A DNA stretch of 64,000 nt from Paratractidigestivibacter sp963630635 (GTDB taxonomy: Bacteria; Actinomycetota; Coriobacteriia; Coriobacteriales; Atopobiaceae): assembly GCA_963630635.1 (NCBI GenBank), contig CAVGOA010000001.1:62001-126000 (forward strand), read 5' to 3'. Each line of letters begins with the position of its first letter. Within the stretch, counting starts at the first letter, position 1. Positions 1-9,809 of this stretch are shown here, piece by piece. The notes beneath the pieces were generated by a model. It had not been told where the DNA came from, did not search any database, and saw nothing but the letters and a program-made list of their open reading frames with translations. Position numbers and translations under genes: made by a program.

Positions 1-1471
1 TGCGGCTTATGCCCGCTGCGTCGTGGTAGGTGATCTGGCAGATCTTGGAGTGGCACTTGAAGCCCTCGGAGCCGTAAATCACGGTGCAGCCGGCATCTTC
101 CAGTCGCTCGGCCCAGGCGATGTTGTTCGCCTCGTCAAAGCGGGCGCGCAGCTCCATCAGGACCGTTACGTCCTTGCCGTTCTCGGCGGCGGCAATCAGG
201 CTTTCGCACAGGTGGCTGCTCTTGGCCACGCGGTAGAGGGTGATCTTGATCGAGATGCACGCGTCGTCGGCCGAGGCCTCGCGCAGCAGGCGAAGCAGCG
301 GGGTCATGGACTCGTACGGGTAGGTGAGAAGGACGTCGTGGTCCTCCACCTGGCCGCGCATAGGTTCGCCCGCGACCACCATGGGCGAGGGTTGAGGCTC
401 GAACGGGGCAAAGGTGCAGGCGCCGTGCTCAAAATCGGGGATGCTCGACTCAAGGCCGTAGACGTAGCCTAAGGCCAAGGGGCGCGTAACGTGGAAGACA
501 CGGCGCTCCTCAAGCTCAAGCTCCTCGACGATCAGCGACTCAAGTTGGGGGTTTAAGCTGTCCTGGATCTCAAGGCGCACCGGCTGCAGGCGCTGGCGCA
601 TCTTGAGGACCTTCTTCATGTGCTGGCGGTAGTCCTCTTCTTCCTCGACGCCCTCATCGTCGGGGTCGATGTCGGCGTTGCGGGTCACGCGAAGCACGGC
701 CGACTCGGCAGGGGAGTAGTCGCCAAAGCATTGGCCCAGGTTAAGGCGCAAAACGTCTTCTAGCAGGACATACCTAAAGGCCTTAGGCGTCTCGCTCAGC
801 TTAACCACGCGCGGCTCGGACGTGGGCAGCTCGATGATGCCCAGCATGTTGTCCTCGCCGTTGCCCGAAAGCGAGCAGGCCACGTACAGGCGGCCGTTCT
901 TGAGATTGGGGAAGGGGTGGCGCGGGTCGACGACCATGGGCGAGACGATGGGCGCCAGGTTCTTGTCAAAGTACTTACTGAGAAGGTCAAGGTCTGCGGT
1001 CGTGAGATCTTGTGTATCCACGCGCACCAGGCCGTGGTTGGCAAGCTCGGCCTCTACGGCGTGCAGGCCCTTCTCGTGGCGCTCGATGAGCTGGGGGAGA
1101 AACGAGAAGATAGACGAGAGCTGCTCGGCCGGGGTCTCGTTGGACTTGTTGTCCTTGGGTTGGTTCTTGAGGGACGCAAGGTCAGAGAGGCCGCCCACGC
1201 GGATCATGAACCACTCATTGAGGTTTGACTCAAAGATCTCGCAGAACTTCAGGCGCTCGAACAAAGGGACCTTCTCGTCAAAGGCCTCGTCAAGCACGCG
1301 GTCGTCAAAACGTAGCCAGCTCAGCTCGCGGTTTTGTGTGTAGGAGTAGTCGCGCGACTCCTTGTCTTTATCCTTTTTCTTGGGCTCTGCCGTATCTGCC
1401 TTGGCGGCTTTTACTGCCTTCTCCTTCTCTTTGTCCTTATCCTTTGCTTTGGGCGTCTTATCTTTAGCCAT
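1..1471 (-). CDS. ppk1: Polyphosphate kinase 1 (5' part; 3' end outside window)
   Basis: Makes inorganic polyphosphate from ATP at the membrane. I read 490 codons on the minus strand from ATG at 1471, preceded by GAGGTG six bases upstream. A Lys-rich, low-complexity head (residues 1-38) is followed by the family's N-terminal signature around RELSWLRFDDRVLDEA, then the head domain, then the first half of the catalytic core (ITLYRVAKSS, LMELRARFDEANN). The last visible residues include FKCHSKIC, which holds the His-x-Lys of the first phospholipase-D-like motif. The family is about 700 residues long, so roughly 200 residues lie beyond base 1. The charged head is longer than usual. It diverges from arcA, and the 168-base gap between them must hold both promoters. 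Confidence 0.93.
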   Translation of the reverse strand, partial: MAKDKTPKAKDKDKEKEKAVKAAKADTAEPKKKDKDKESRDYSYTQNRELSWLRFDDRVLDEAFDEKVPLFERLKFCEIFESNLNEWFMIRVGGLSDLASLKNQPKDNKSNETPAEQLSSIFSFLPQLIERHEKGLHAVEAELANHGLVRVDTQDLTTADLDLLSKYFDKNLAPIVSPMVVDPRHPFPNLKNGRLYVACSLSGNGEDNMLGIIELPTSEPRVVKLSETPKAFRYVLLEDVLRLNLGQCFGDYSPAESAVLRVTRNADIDPDDEGVEEEEDYRQHMKKVLKMRQRLQPVRLEIQDSLNPQLESLIVEELELEERRVFHVTRPLALGYVYGLESSIPDFEHGACTFAPFEPQPSPMVVAGEPMRGQVEDHDVLLTYPYESMTPLLRLLREASADDACISIKITLYRVAKSSHLCESLIAAAENGKDVTVLMELRARFDEANNIAWAERLEDAGCTVIYGSEGFKCHSKICQITYHDAAGISR

Positions 1472-1639
1472 TGCGGTCACCTCTTATATAAAACGTTTGC
1501 CGTTTGCGGCGGTTTGCTTTGAATATGTAAATGATAGCAGCCAACACGGTGCGCAACGGGTCCTTTGGGTTAAGGTTGTGTCAAGAACGAAGGACTTGCG
1601 CGGTAGGGTTTGGCCCCGTCGCGCCGGAAGGACACGCAT

Positions 1640-2893
1640 ATGTCTTGTGGTCTTCATATACGCTCCGAGATCGGGCCCCTGAAAAAGGTGATGCTGCACC
1701 GTCCCGGAGACGAGCTTTTGAACCTCTCGCCCGATAACCTGGCTCCGCTGCTCTTTGATGACATCCCGTTTTTGCAGGTTGCCCAGGCCGAACACGATGC
1801 CTTCGCGCAGATGCTGCGCGACGAGGGCGTCGAGGTCGTCTACCTGGACCAGCTGGTGGCAGAGGCCCTGCGCGCCTGCCCGGATGCCCGCCACGAGCTG
1901 GTGGGCCGCTGGCTCATGGAGTGCGGCGTCTGTGGCAGGGGAGTGCTCGAGGCCTTAGACGAGCTTCTCGCCGGAATCGCAGAGCCCGTGGCCCTGGTCG
2001 ACAAACTTATCGAGGGCGTGCGCGCAGACGAGCTTAACCTGGCGCCTAAGAAGGGCCTCTCTCTTGCCGACATCATGATGACCCGCGGCAACATGGACGA
2101 TCCGCTGGTAGTCGACCCCATTCCCAACACGTACTTCACGCGCGACACCTTCTCGGTCATTGGGCAGGGCGTCTCGCTCAACAGCATGTGGTCGGCCACG
2201 CGCCGCCGCGAGCCGCTGTTTGGCCAGATCGTCTTCAAGTACCACCCCGATTACGCGGGCACCCCCATTTGGCACGAGTCGGAGTCGCCCTTCTCGGTCG
2301 AGGGCGGCGACATTCTTGTGCTGGGCCCGCACGTCGTGGGCATCGGCATCTCTGAGCGCACGTCTGCCGCGGGCATCGACGTGCTTGGTCGCCGCCTGTT
2401 GTGGGGCGACCCGGCTTCTGGCATCGACAGCGTCCTTGCCTTCTCTATCCCTCACAAGCGCTCGTTCATGCACTTGGATACCGTGTTCACGCAGGTTGAC
2501 GTGGATATGTTCACCGTGCACCCGGGTATCCTGGGGTCGCTTAAGGTCTTTGAGCTCACCCGCGGCGCCGTGGACGGCGAGGTCTCTATCCGCTGTCTGG
2601 AGGACCTGTCTCTTGACCAGGTCTTGGCCGCAGCACTGGGCCTGCCCAGCGTGCGCCTTATTAAGTGCGGCGGAGAAGACCCCATTGCCAGTGCGCGCGA
2701 GCAGTGGAACGACGGCTCCAACACGCTGGCCGTGCGCCCCGGCACCGTCTTTGTCTACCAGAGAAACGCCGTCACCAACGAGATTCTGTACAAAGAGGGC
2801 TTGAACCTCCTTGAGATTCCGTCTGCCGAGCTGTCGCGCGGCCGTGGCGGCCCGCACTGCATGAGCATGGCGTTTATCCGCGAGGACCTTTAG
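1640..2893 (+). CDS. arcA: Arginine deiminase
   Basis: Hydrolyses L-arginine to citrulline and ammonia, the first step of the cytoplasmic arginine deiminase pathway (ATP and alkali production). 417 residues, typical for the family. FTRD lies near residue 166, EGGD and HLDTVFTQVD follow, and the nucleophile Cys407 is in the C-terminal GGPHCMSM motif. I chose ATG 1640 because GGAAGG lies about eight bases upstream; an in-frame TTG at 1610 has no such site. The ornithine carbamoyltransferase gene follows after 45 bases, so the pair is a catabolic arcAB unit. The upstream region has a half-match to an ArgR box (TGAAT near 1519-1523), which is only suggestive. Confidence 0.96.
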   Translation: MSCGLHIRSEIGPLKKVMLHRPGDELLNLSPDNLAPLLFDDIPFLQVAQAEHDAFAQMLRDEGVEVVYLDQLVAEALRACPDARHELVGRWLMECGVCGRGVLEALDELLAGIAEPVALVDKLIEGVRADELNLAPKKGLSLADIMMTRGNMDDPLVVDPIPNTYFTRDTFSVIGQGVSLNSMWSATRRREPLFGQIVFKYHPDYAGTPIWHESESPFSVEGGDILVLGPHVVGIGISERTSAAGIDVLGRRLLWGDPASGIDSVLAFSIPHKRSFMHLDTVFTQVDVDMFTVHPGILGSLKVFELTRGAVDGEVSIRCLEDLSLDQVLAAALGLPSVRLIKCGGEDPIASAREQWNDGSNTLAVRPGTVFVYQRNAVTNEILYKEGLNLLEIPSAELSRGRGGPHCMSMAFIREDL

Positions 2894-2938
2894 TTTACAA
2901 TGTGTAAGTTCGTCTTTCCCCTGTTGTAAGGAGCATTC

Positions 2939-3946
2939 ATGAGCGTTGATCTTTCTGGCAGGAGCTTCCTTAAGCTCTTGGACTTCACCCCCGAGGAAAT
3001 TCAGTACCTCATTGACCTTTCTGCCGACCTTAAGGACAAGAAGCGCCGCCACGAGCCGCACCGCTACCTTGAGGGCAGAAACGTCGCCCTTATCTTCGAG
3101 AAGACCTCCACGCGTACCCGCTGCTCCTTTGAGGTGGGCGCGGCCGACCTTGGTATGCACGCCGTCTACCTGGACCCCAGCGGCTCGCAGATCGGCAAGA
3201 AGGAGTCCATGGCCGATACTGCTCGCGTCTTGGGCCGTATGTTCGATGGCATCGAGTACCGCGGCTTTGAGCAGGCCCGTGTCGAGGAGCTTGCCGCATA
3301 CGCTGGCGTGCCCGTGTGGAACGGCCTTACCAATGAATTCCACCCCACGCAGATGATTGCCGATATGCTCACTGTCCAGGAGGAGTTTGGCCGCGACCTT
3401 CACGGCCGCAAGCTCACCTTCATGGGCGACGCCGGTAACAACGTTGGCAACTCCCTTATGGTTGTGTGCGCCAAGCTGGGTATGGACTTTTGCGCCTGCG
3501 GCCCCAAGGAGCAGATGCCTGCCGCCGAGCTGGTTGAGCAGTGCCGCGCCATCGCGGCCGAGACGGGCTCTACGATTACGTTGACCGAAGACGTTGCCGA
3601 GGGCGCGGGCGGTGCCTCTGTCATTTACACTGACATTTGGGTTTCCATGGGCGAGCCTTACGAGCTGTGGGGCAAGCGCATTGAGCTTCTCTCCAAGTAC
3701 CAGGTCAACGCCGCTGCCATGGAGCTTGCCGCCGACGACTGCATCTTCATGCACTGCCTGCCCAGCTTCCACGATCGCAAGACCACCATCGGCGAGGACG
3801 TCTTCCAGAAGTTCGGCATGCCCGAGCTTGAGGTTACCGATGAGGTCTTTGAGTCCGACCGTAGCCGCGCCTTCGAGGAGGCCGAGAACCGCCTGCACTC
3901 CATCAAGGCCGTCATGTACGCGACGCTCAAGGACACGTGGAACTAG
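2939..3946 (+). CDS. argF/arcB: Ornithine carbamoyltransferase (catabolic type)
   Basis: Interconverts citrulline plus phosphate and ornithine plus carbamoyl phosphate. Next to arcA, the catabolic direction is likely. 335 residues. The carbamoyl-phosphate site STRTR is at residues 57-61, the HPTQ motif starts at His135, and the ornithine-site HCLP spans 272-275, so the active site is complete. The ATG has AAGGAG six bases upstream. No carbamate kinase (arcC) or arginine/ornithine antiporter (arcD) follows; the next gene is a membrane acyltransferase. The last steps of the pathway must therefore be encoded elsewhere. Confidence 0.95.
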   Translation: MSVDLSGRSFLKLLDFTPEEIQYLIDLSADLKDKKRRHEPHRYLEGRNVALIFEKTSTRTRCSFEVGAADLGMHAVYLDPSGSQIGKKESMADTARVLGRMFDGIEYRGFEQARVEELAAYAGVPVWNGLTNEFHPTQMIADMLTVQEEFGRDLHGRKLTFMGDAGNNVGNSLMVVCAKLGMDFCACGPKEQMPAAELVEQCRAIAAETGSTITLTEDVAEGAGGASVIYTDIWVSMGEPYELWGKRIELLSKYQVNAAAMELAADDCIFMHCLPSFHDRKTTIGEDVFQKFGMPELEVTDEVFESDRSRAFEEAENRLHSIKAVMYATLKDTWN

Positions 3947-4000
3947 GGTCCTTCTCGCCTTTGAATTAGCAAGCCAGCTTTACCAGGAGTTTTACCAGTT

Positions 4001-5107
4001 ATGACCCAAGGCATCACCAAGCGCGACAATTTTCTTGATTACGGAAAGGCGCTGCTGCTTATTTGGGTGGCGCTCAACCACGTGGCGGCACCCTTACCCA
4101 ACAACGGCTCGATCACGATGCTGTTCTTTTTCTTTGTGTCCGGCTATGTCTACAGCGGGCGCCGCCCGGTCAAGGAGGCCATCAAGGCGCGCTTCAAGGG
4201 AATCATCGTTCCTTTTTGGGTCGCGACGGTGATCTTGGGTCTTCTTGAGATCCCACGTGCAATGTTTTTGGGCTACGGTGGCCCCGGCATCGTGATCCTT
4301 GCATTGCTGGGCGGCCTGTGGGGCTCGGCGCTGGTGCCCGAGCTAGGCTCTGCCACGCAAACGTTGTACTGGCTCAAGAACTTTCACCCCAACGGCGACG
4401 GCCTTATCGACACTGTCTTGCCGCTCACTTGCCACCTGTGGTTCTTGCCGGCCATGTTCGTGGCGTCGTGCCTCTTTTACGTTTATGCCAAGAAGGTCAG
4501 GAAGGCTCCTTGGAACGACGCTGTGGCGATTGTTGTCCTGTGTGTGCTCGCCTGGGTCGAGACGCTCTTTGCGGCCGAGCTTCCCTATGGCATTGGTCGC
4601 GGCTGTTGGGGTTGCGCTGCGATGATCGCCGGTCTTGATGCCAAGGAGCTTAACGTCTTTAAGTCCCCGACCAAGTTCAAGATTGCGCTTCCCGTTTCGT
4701 TGGTTGTGGCTGCTGCGGCGGCCTTTGCGGGTGCGGCAAGCGTCATGCCGCTTGTCGCCTACTACGGCGAACACGGCCTGGTGAGCGTCTTTATCTCGCT
4801 TGTGGGCGGCGTTGCCGGCACCGTCTTTCTCTGCTGTTTGCTTCGGGTTTTAGAGAATGCCTTGCGGGGCCACGACAAGCTGCTTTGCTTTGTTGGCCGC
4901 AACACCATGCCCATCTACCTGTGGCACATGCCGGTCTTGAACATTTTGTCGTTTGCGCTCCTCGCCGTGATGGGAACGGCGCCTTACGATGACCCCTTCA
5001 AGGTAGCTTTGTTGCCTCAGGAGTGGGTGTTTGCCAAGTTCGCCGTCGCGTTCCTTGCGGTTGCCATCGTCCTTGGCATTGCGAAGGCGCTCAAGCGCAC
5101 TCACTAG
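4001..5107 (+). CDS. Membrane acyltransferase, acyltransferase-3 family
   Basis: 368 residues with about ten hydrophobic segments. The first segment carries the family-typical WVALNHVAAP, with His27 in the place of the conserved catalytic His. The family moves acetyl or succinyl groups onto cell-surface sugars or lipids; the substrate cannot be told from sequence. AGGAG lies 11 bases before the ATG. It starts 54 bases after argF with no terminator between, so it may share the arc transcript. A strong terminator follows. Nothing in the sequence connects it functionally to arginine use. Confidence 0.85.
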   Translation: MTQGITKRDNFLDYGKALLLIWVALNHVAAPLPNNGSITMLFFFFVSGYVYSGRRPVKEAIKARFKGIIVPFWVATVILGLLEIPRAMFLGYGGPGIVILALLGGLWGSALVPELGSATQTLYWLKNFHPNGDGLIDTVLPLTCHLWFLPAMFVASCLFYVYAKKVRKAPWNDAVAIVVLCVLAWVETLFAAELPYGIGRGCWGCAAMIAGLDAKELNVFKSPTKFKIALPVSLVVAAAAAFAGAASVMPLVAYYGEHGLVSVFISLVGGVAGTVFLCCLLRVLENALRGHDKLLCFVGRNTMPIYLWHMPVLNILSFALLAVMGTAPYDDPFKVALLPQEWVFAKFAVAFLAVAIVLGIAKALKRTH

Positions 5108-5128
5108 AACGTTGTACTAGTTAAGGCT

Positions 5129-5168
5129 GCGGGCCCCGAAACACTTCTGGTTTCTGGGCCCGCATTTT
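5129..5168. terminator. Rho-independent terminator, probably shared by converging genes
   Basis: Eight-base stem GCGGGCCC (5129-5136) with GGGCCCGC (5156-5163), with internal GAAAC/GTTTC pairing, then TTTT. It sits between the plus-strand acyltransferase and the minus-strand CoA ligase. The T tract is on the plus-strand side. Confidence 0.85.
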
Positions 5169-5194
5169 ATGTCTTTGTGCTGCCGAGAAGGATT

Positions 5195-6835
<1,641 letters not shown>

Positions 6836-6877
6836 GCGGGTCGGCCTTCCTAAAACGGTGTTGCTTGTGACGCGTGC

Positions 6878-7927
6878 CTAGTAGACCATGCCCATGGCCT
6901 CGCGGACCTCGCACAGCGTCTCGTGCGCGACCGCGTTGGCGCGCTTGTTGCCGTCGGCGATGACGTCTTTGATGTAATCCATGTCTTTAAGCAGGTCCTC
7001 GCGGCGCTCGCGGATCTCGGCAAAACGAGTGTTCACGGCCTCGGTGACGACCTTCTTAAGCTGTCCGCCGCCACCCATGCCAATCTCGTCGGCAAGCTCT
7101 TTGGGGTCACGGCCACAACAGATGCTCGCGGTGGTGAGAAGGGCCGAGACCTGGGGGCGGTTCTCGGGGTCAAAGGTGATGTTTCGTTCGGAGTCGGTCT
7201 GAGCCTTTTTGATGAGCTTGGCGGTCTCCTCGGCCGTCATGCTGATCGAGATGGCGTTGCCGTACGACTTGCTCATCTTGCGACCGTCCAGGCCGGGGAG
7301 CAACGGCGTCGAGGTGAGAAGCCCCGTGACCTCGGGGAAGACCTTTCCGTAGCGGTTATTGAAGCGGCGGGCGATCTTGTTGGTGACCTCGATGTGGGGC
7401 AATTGGTCGCGTCCCACGGGCACGATGTTGCCCTTGCAGAACAAGATGTCGCAGGCCTGGTGCACCGGGTAGGTAAGGAGAAGGCCGGTGAGCTCGTGGC
7501 CCGAGGCCTCCTGCTCGGCCTTGACGGTGGGGTTGCGCTCCATCTCGGCCTCGGTGATCAGCGAGAGGAACGGCAGCATGAGCTGGTTTTCCTCGGGTAC
7601 TGCCGAGTGGGTGAAGATCATGGTCTTCTTAGGGTCAATGCCGCAGGCCAGGTAGTCGACGACCATGTTGTAGACGTTGTCCTGGATGTTCTTGGTGGTG
7701 TCGCGGTCGGTGATAACTTGGTAATCGGCGATGATGATGTTGGTCTTGACGCCCATCTCTTGCAGGCGCACGCGGTCGACCAGCGTACCAAAGTAGTGGC
7801 CCAGGTGCAGGCGACCGGTGGGGCGGTCGCCTGTGAGCATGGTGTAGTTTTGCGGGTTGACCTTAAGGTCTGCGTGGACCTCGTTGCTGCGCGCCAGCGC
7901 GGCCTCGTAGCTGCCCTCGTTAGCCAT
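6878..7927 (-). CDS. trpS: Tryptophanyl-tRNA synthetase
   Basis: Charges tRNA-Trp. Class I synthetase of 349 residues with HLGH (41-44, the HIGH motif) and KMSKS (217-221). AAGGAG lies before the ATG. Its 5' leader is only about 35 bases from the promoter proposed below, so a T-box or tandem attenuator is unlikely. It diverges from the 5-formyl-THF cyclo-ligase gene. Confidence 0.97.
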   Translation of the reverse strand: MANEGSYEAALARSNEVHADLKVNPQNYTMLTGDRPTGRLHLGHYFGTLVDRVRLQEMGVKTNIIIADYQVITDRDTTKNIQDNVYNMVVDYLACGIDPKKTMIFTHSAVPEENQLMLPFLSLITEAEMERNPTVKAEQEASGHELTGLLLTYPVHQACDILFCKGNIVPVGRDQLPHIEVTNKIARRFNNRYGKVFPEVTGLLTSTPLLPGLDGRKMSKSYGNAISISMTAEETAKLIKKAQTDSERNITFDPENRPQVSALLTTASICCGRDPKELADEIGMGGGGQLKKVVTEAVNTRFAEIRERREDLLKDMDYIKDVIADGNKRANAVAHETLCEVREAMGMVY

Positions 7928-7970
7928 GAATAACTCCTTTTAAAGGGGATAGTTTGTCACACAAGTTTCT

Positions 7971-7999
7971 ATCTTAGAGCAAATGCGTGCCCCCAACAA
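7971..7999 (-). promoter_or_regulatory. Probable trpS promoter
   Basis: On the minus strand TTGTTG (7999-7994), a 17-base spacer and TAAGAT (7976-7971). Transcription would start near 7964, leaving a leader of about 37 bases. Confidence 0.55.
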
Positions 8000-8017
8000 A
8001 GCAACTTGGGCAACACC

Positions 8018-8026
8018 TGCTAGAAT
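8018..8026 (+). promoter_or_regulatory. Probable extended -10 element for the cyclo-ligase gene
   Basis: TGCTAGAAT (TGn plus TAGAAT) 37 bases before the chosen start. No good -35 lies at 16-18 bases, so this would be an extended -10 promoter. TAGAAT recurs in other proposed promoters of this window. Confidence 0.45.
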
Positions 8027-8062
8027 GTTGGCCGAAAAATAACAATGACAGGAGAGCCGCAG

Positions 8063-8659
8063 ATGCCCAGCACCCAGGGGACCGATATGGATAAAGCCAC
8101 GCTTCGCTCGCATCACATGGAGCTTAGGGATAGCCTTGACCTGTCTAGCCGAGAAGAACTGGACCAAAAGATCTTCTCGCACCTGTCCTGTGTCGAGGTA
8201 TTTTCAAACGCGGGCCTGGTGCTGACCTATGTTTCTTATCGCTCCGAGGTCGATACGCACGCGATTATCAACGCGCTTTTGAAAGAAGGCCGCCGCGTTG
8301 CCGTTCCGCGCTGCGACAAGAAGACGCACACGATGTCATTCTTTGAGCTATCTTCTTTCGACGACCTTGAGCTAGGCGCCCATAATATCCTTGAACCCAA
8401 GAAGTCGCTGGTAAATGCCGTGACGATACCCGATATGGTTGGAAGCGCCTGTCTGGTGCCCGGCCTTATCTTTGATACGCGCGGCCGCCGCATTGGCTAC
8501 GGCGGCGGCTACTACGACCGCTTTCTCGCGTTTTACCCCGGCGAGAAGATCGGCCTGGCTCGCAACAGCCAGATTTGCGGCAATGGGCTTCCGCAAGAGG
8601 CAACCGATGTTCCCCTGGACTACGTGGTAACCGAGACGGGCGCCTGGAGCTGCAGGTAA
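8063..8659 (+). CDS. 5-formyltetrahydrofolate cyclo-ligase
   Basis: ATP-dependent conversion of 5-formyl-THF to 5,10-methenyl-THF (YgfA/MTHFS family). 198 residues from ATG 8063. The C-terminal family signature RIGYGGGYYDRF is present near residues 144-155. Three in-frame starts exist: 8045, 8063 (AGGAGA seven bases upstream) and 8087 (AGGGG six bases upstream, giving MDKATLR, which fits the family N-terminus best). I favour 8063 on its ribosome binding site but cannot exclude 8087. A symmetrical terminator follows. Confidence 0.92.
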   Translation: MPSTQGTDMDKATLRSHHMELRDSLDLSSREELDQKIFSHLSCVEVFSNAGLVLTYVSYRSEVDTHAIINALLKEGRRVAVPRCDKKTHTMSFFELSSFDDLELGAHNILEPKKSLVNAVTIPDMVGSACLVPGLIFDTRGRRIGYGGGYYDRFLAFYPGEKIGLARNSQICGNGLPQEATDVPLDYVVTETGAWSCR

Positions 8660-8663
8660 TTTA

Positions 8664-8700
8664 AATTCCCCGACGTCTTAAGACGCCGGGGAATTCTTTT
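8664..8700. terminator. Bidirectional Rho-independent terminator
   Basis: Near-perfect stem: AATTCCCCG with CGGGGAATT, extended by CGTCT/AGACG around TA, then CTTTT. The minus strand also reads into A/T-rich sequence. It separates the cyclo-ligase from the converging EIIB-AroQ gene. Confidence 0.9.
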
Positions 8701-8721
8701 AAAGCTTGATGTGGCTTAAGG

Positions 8722-9663
8722 TTAGAGCCCAATGTGAGCGGCAAGGTCAAGAATCGCCTTACGGTAACCCTGGATTCCTAAGCCCGTCACGGTCTCGAAG
8801 CAGGCCTGGCGAATGTAGGAGACCTGCCTAAAGTCCTCACGCTCCTCAACCTTAGAGATGTGCACCTCAACCACAGGCAGGCCAACGGCCTTGGCCGCGT
8901 CAAGAATGGCGATGGAAGTGTGGGTGTAGGCTCCGGGGTTGATCACGATGCCGTCGTAGGTCTGATAGGCCGCCTGGATGGCATCGACAAGATCGCCCTC
9001 GTGGTTGGACTGCACGCAGTCGCACTTGGCAAAGCCTGCCTCGCGAGCGCTTTCGTGACACAGGTTAAGCAGGGCATCGAAATTCTCGGTGCCGTAGACG
9101 GCGGGTTCGCGAATGCCCAGCATGTTGATGTTGGGCCCGTTGATGACCAGGACACTCGCGGCCGCTGCGTCCGCCTGGGGTTCGGCGTCGGACTCGCAGT
9201 CGTTCTTAGCTTCCTGCTCGTCTTCATCGTTGTCGAGAAGACCCAGGAGGCTCTTGACGCTCTCGAAGCCGTCCGGATCCGCTTCGGCGGCCGCGGCCTG
9301 CGCGTTTTGCTTTGCCGTGGCTGCACGCAGCGGGTTCTTGCTGATGCTTACCGTGATGGAGGGATCGACGTCTTTCTGCATGCCTTCGATTGGGTCAGAC
9401 TCCGAGTCGATGCCGGTGAGGTCGACAAGTGCGTCGTGGACGCTCTCGGCGCGACCCGGGCCAAAGACGACCTCGAAGCCGTTTGCCCCGCGTTTGACGA
9501 TGCCCAGCACACCGCTCGTGGCGCTTAGCTGCTCGGCGTCTACCAGCGCGGGGTTATCGGTCAAGATGCGCAAGCGGGTCATGCATAGGTCGTTGGCCGT
9601 GACGTTGGCCTTGCCGCCAACCGCGGCCAATAGGTCGTTTGCTATTTGAATCGACTTGTTCAC
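8722..9663 (-). CDS. aroQ: PTS EIIB domain fused to type II 3-dehydroquinate dehydratase
   Basis: 313 residues in two domains. Residues 5-85 match a glucose-family PTS EIIB domain: AAVGGKANV, then NDLCMTRLR with the phospho-acceptor at Cys27 and the partner arginines at 30 and 32, then GVLGIVKRG and EVVFGPG. A variable acidic/Ala-rich linker spans 90-168. Residues 169-313 are a complete type II dehydroquinate dehydratase: NGPNINMLG, Arg185 and catalytic Tyr190 in REPAVYG, QSNHEGDLVDA, Asn242 in INPGAYTHTS, His268 in VEVHIS and Arg279. The enzyme removes water from 3-dehydroquinate in the shikimate pathway. The start is GTG 9663 with GAGGG upstream. It lies 146 bases downstream of the AroE-AroK gene, so it may have its own promoter. 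No transporter (EIIC) domain is present. What the EIIB domain does here is unknown. Confidence 0.93.
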   Translation of the reverse strand: MNKSIQIANDLLAAVGGKANVTANDLCMTRLRILTDNPALVDAEQLSATSGVLGIVKRGANGFEVVFGPGRAESVHDALVDLTGIDSESDPIEGMQKDVDPSITVSISKNPLRAATAKQNAQAAAAEADPDGFESVKSLLGLLDNDEDEQEAKNDCESDAEPQADAAAASVLVINGPNINMLGIREPAVYGTENFDALLNLCHESAREAGFAKCDCVQSNHEGDLVDAIQAAYQTYDGIVINPGAYTHTSIAILDAAKAVGLPVVEVHISKVEEREDFRQVSYIRQACFETVTGLGIQGYRKAILDLAAHIGL

Positions 9664-9809
9664 GTCGTTCCCTCTTCCAAAAAAGCAGCGAGTGCCTCAT
9701 TTATTGATTTCAACCTTTATGAGTTTCGCATCGCTTCGTTAAAAGCGGGTCACGCCAAAGAAAACCCTACAACTCACTCCGCGAACGGTCGAACTTTTGG
9801 GCTAAGCGA

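Noticed and set aside
1515..1535. Possible ArgR box before arcA
   Set aside because: Only the TGAAT half-site fits; the second half is poor. Kept as a remark in the arcA entry.
1955..3898. Long minus-strand frame opposite arcA and argF
   Set aside because: It spans two clearly real genes and their intergenic gap and has no recognisable domain.
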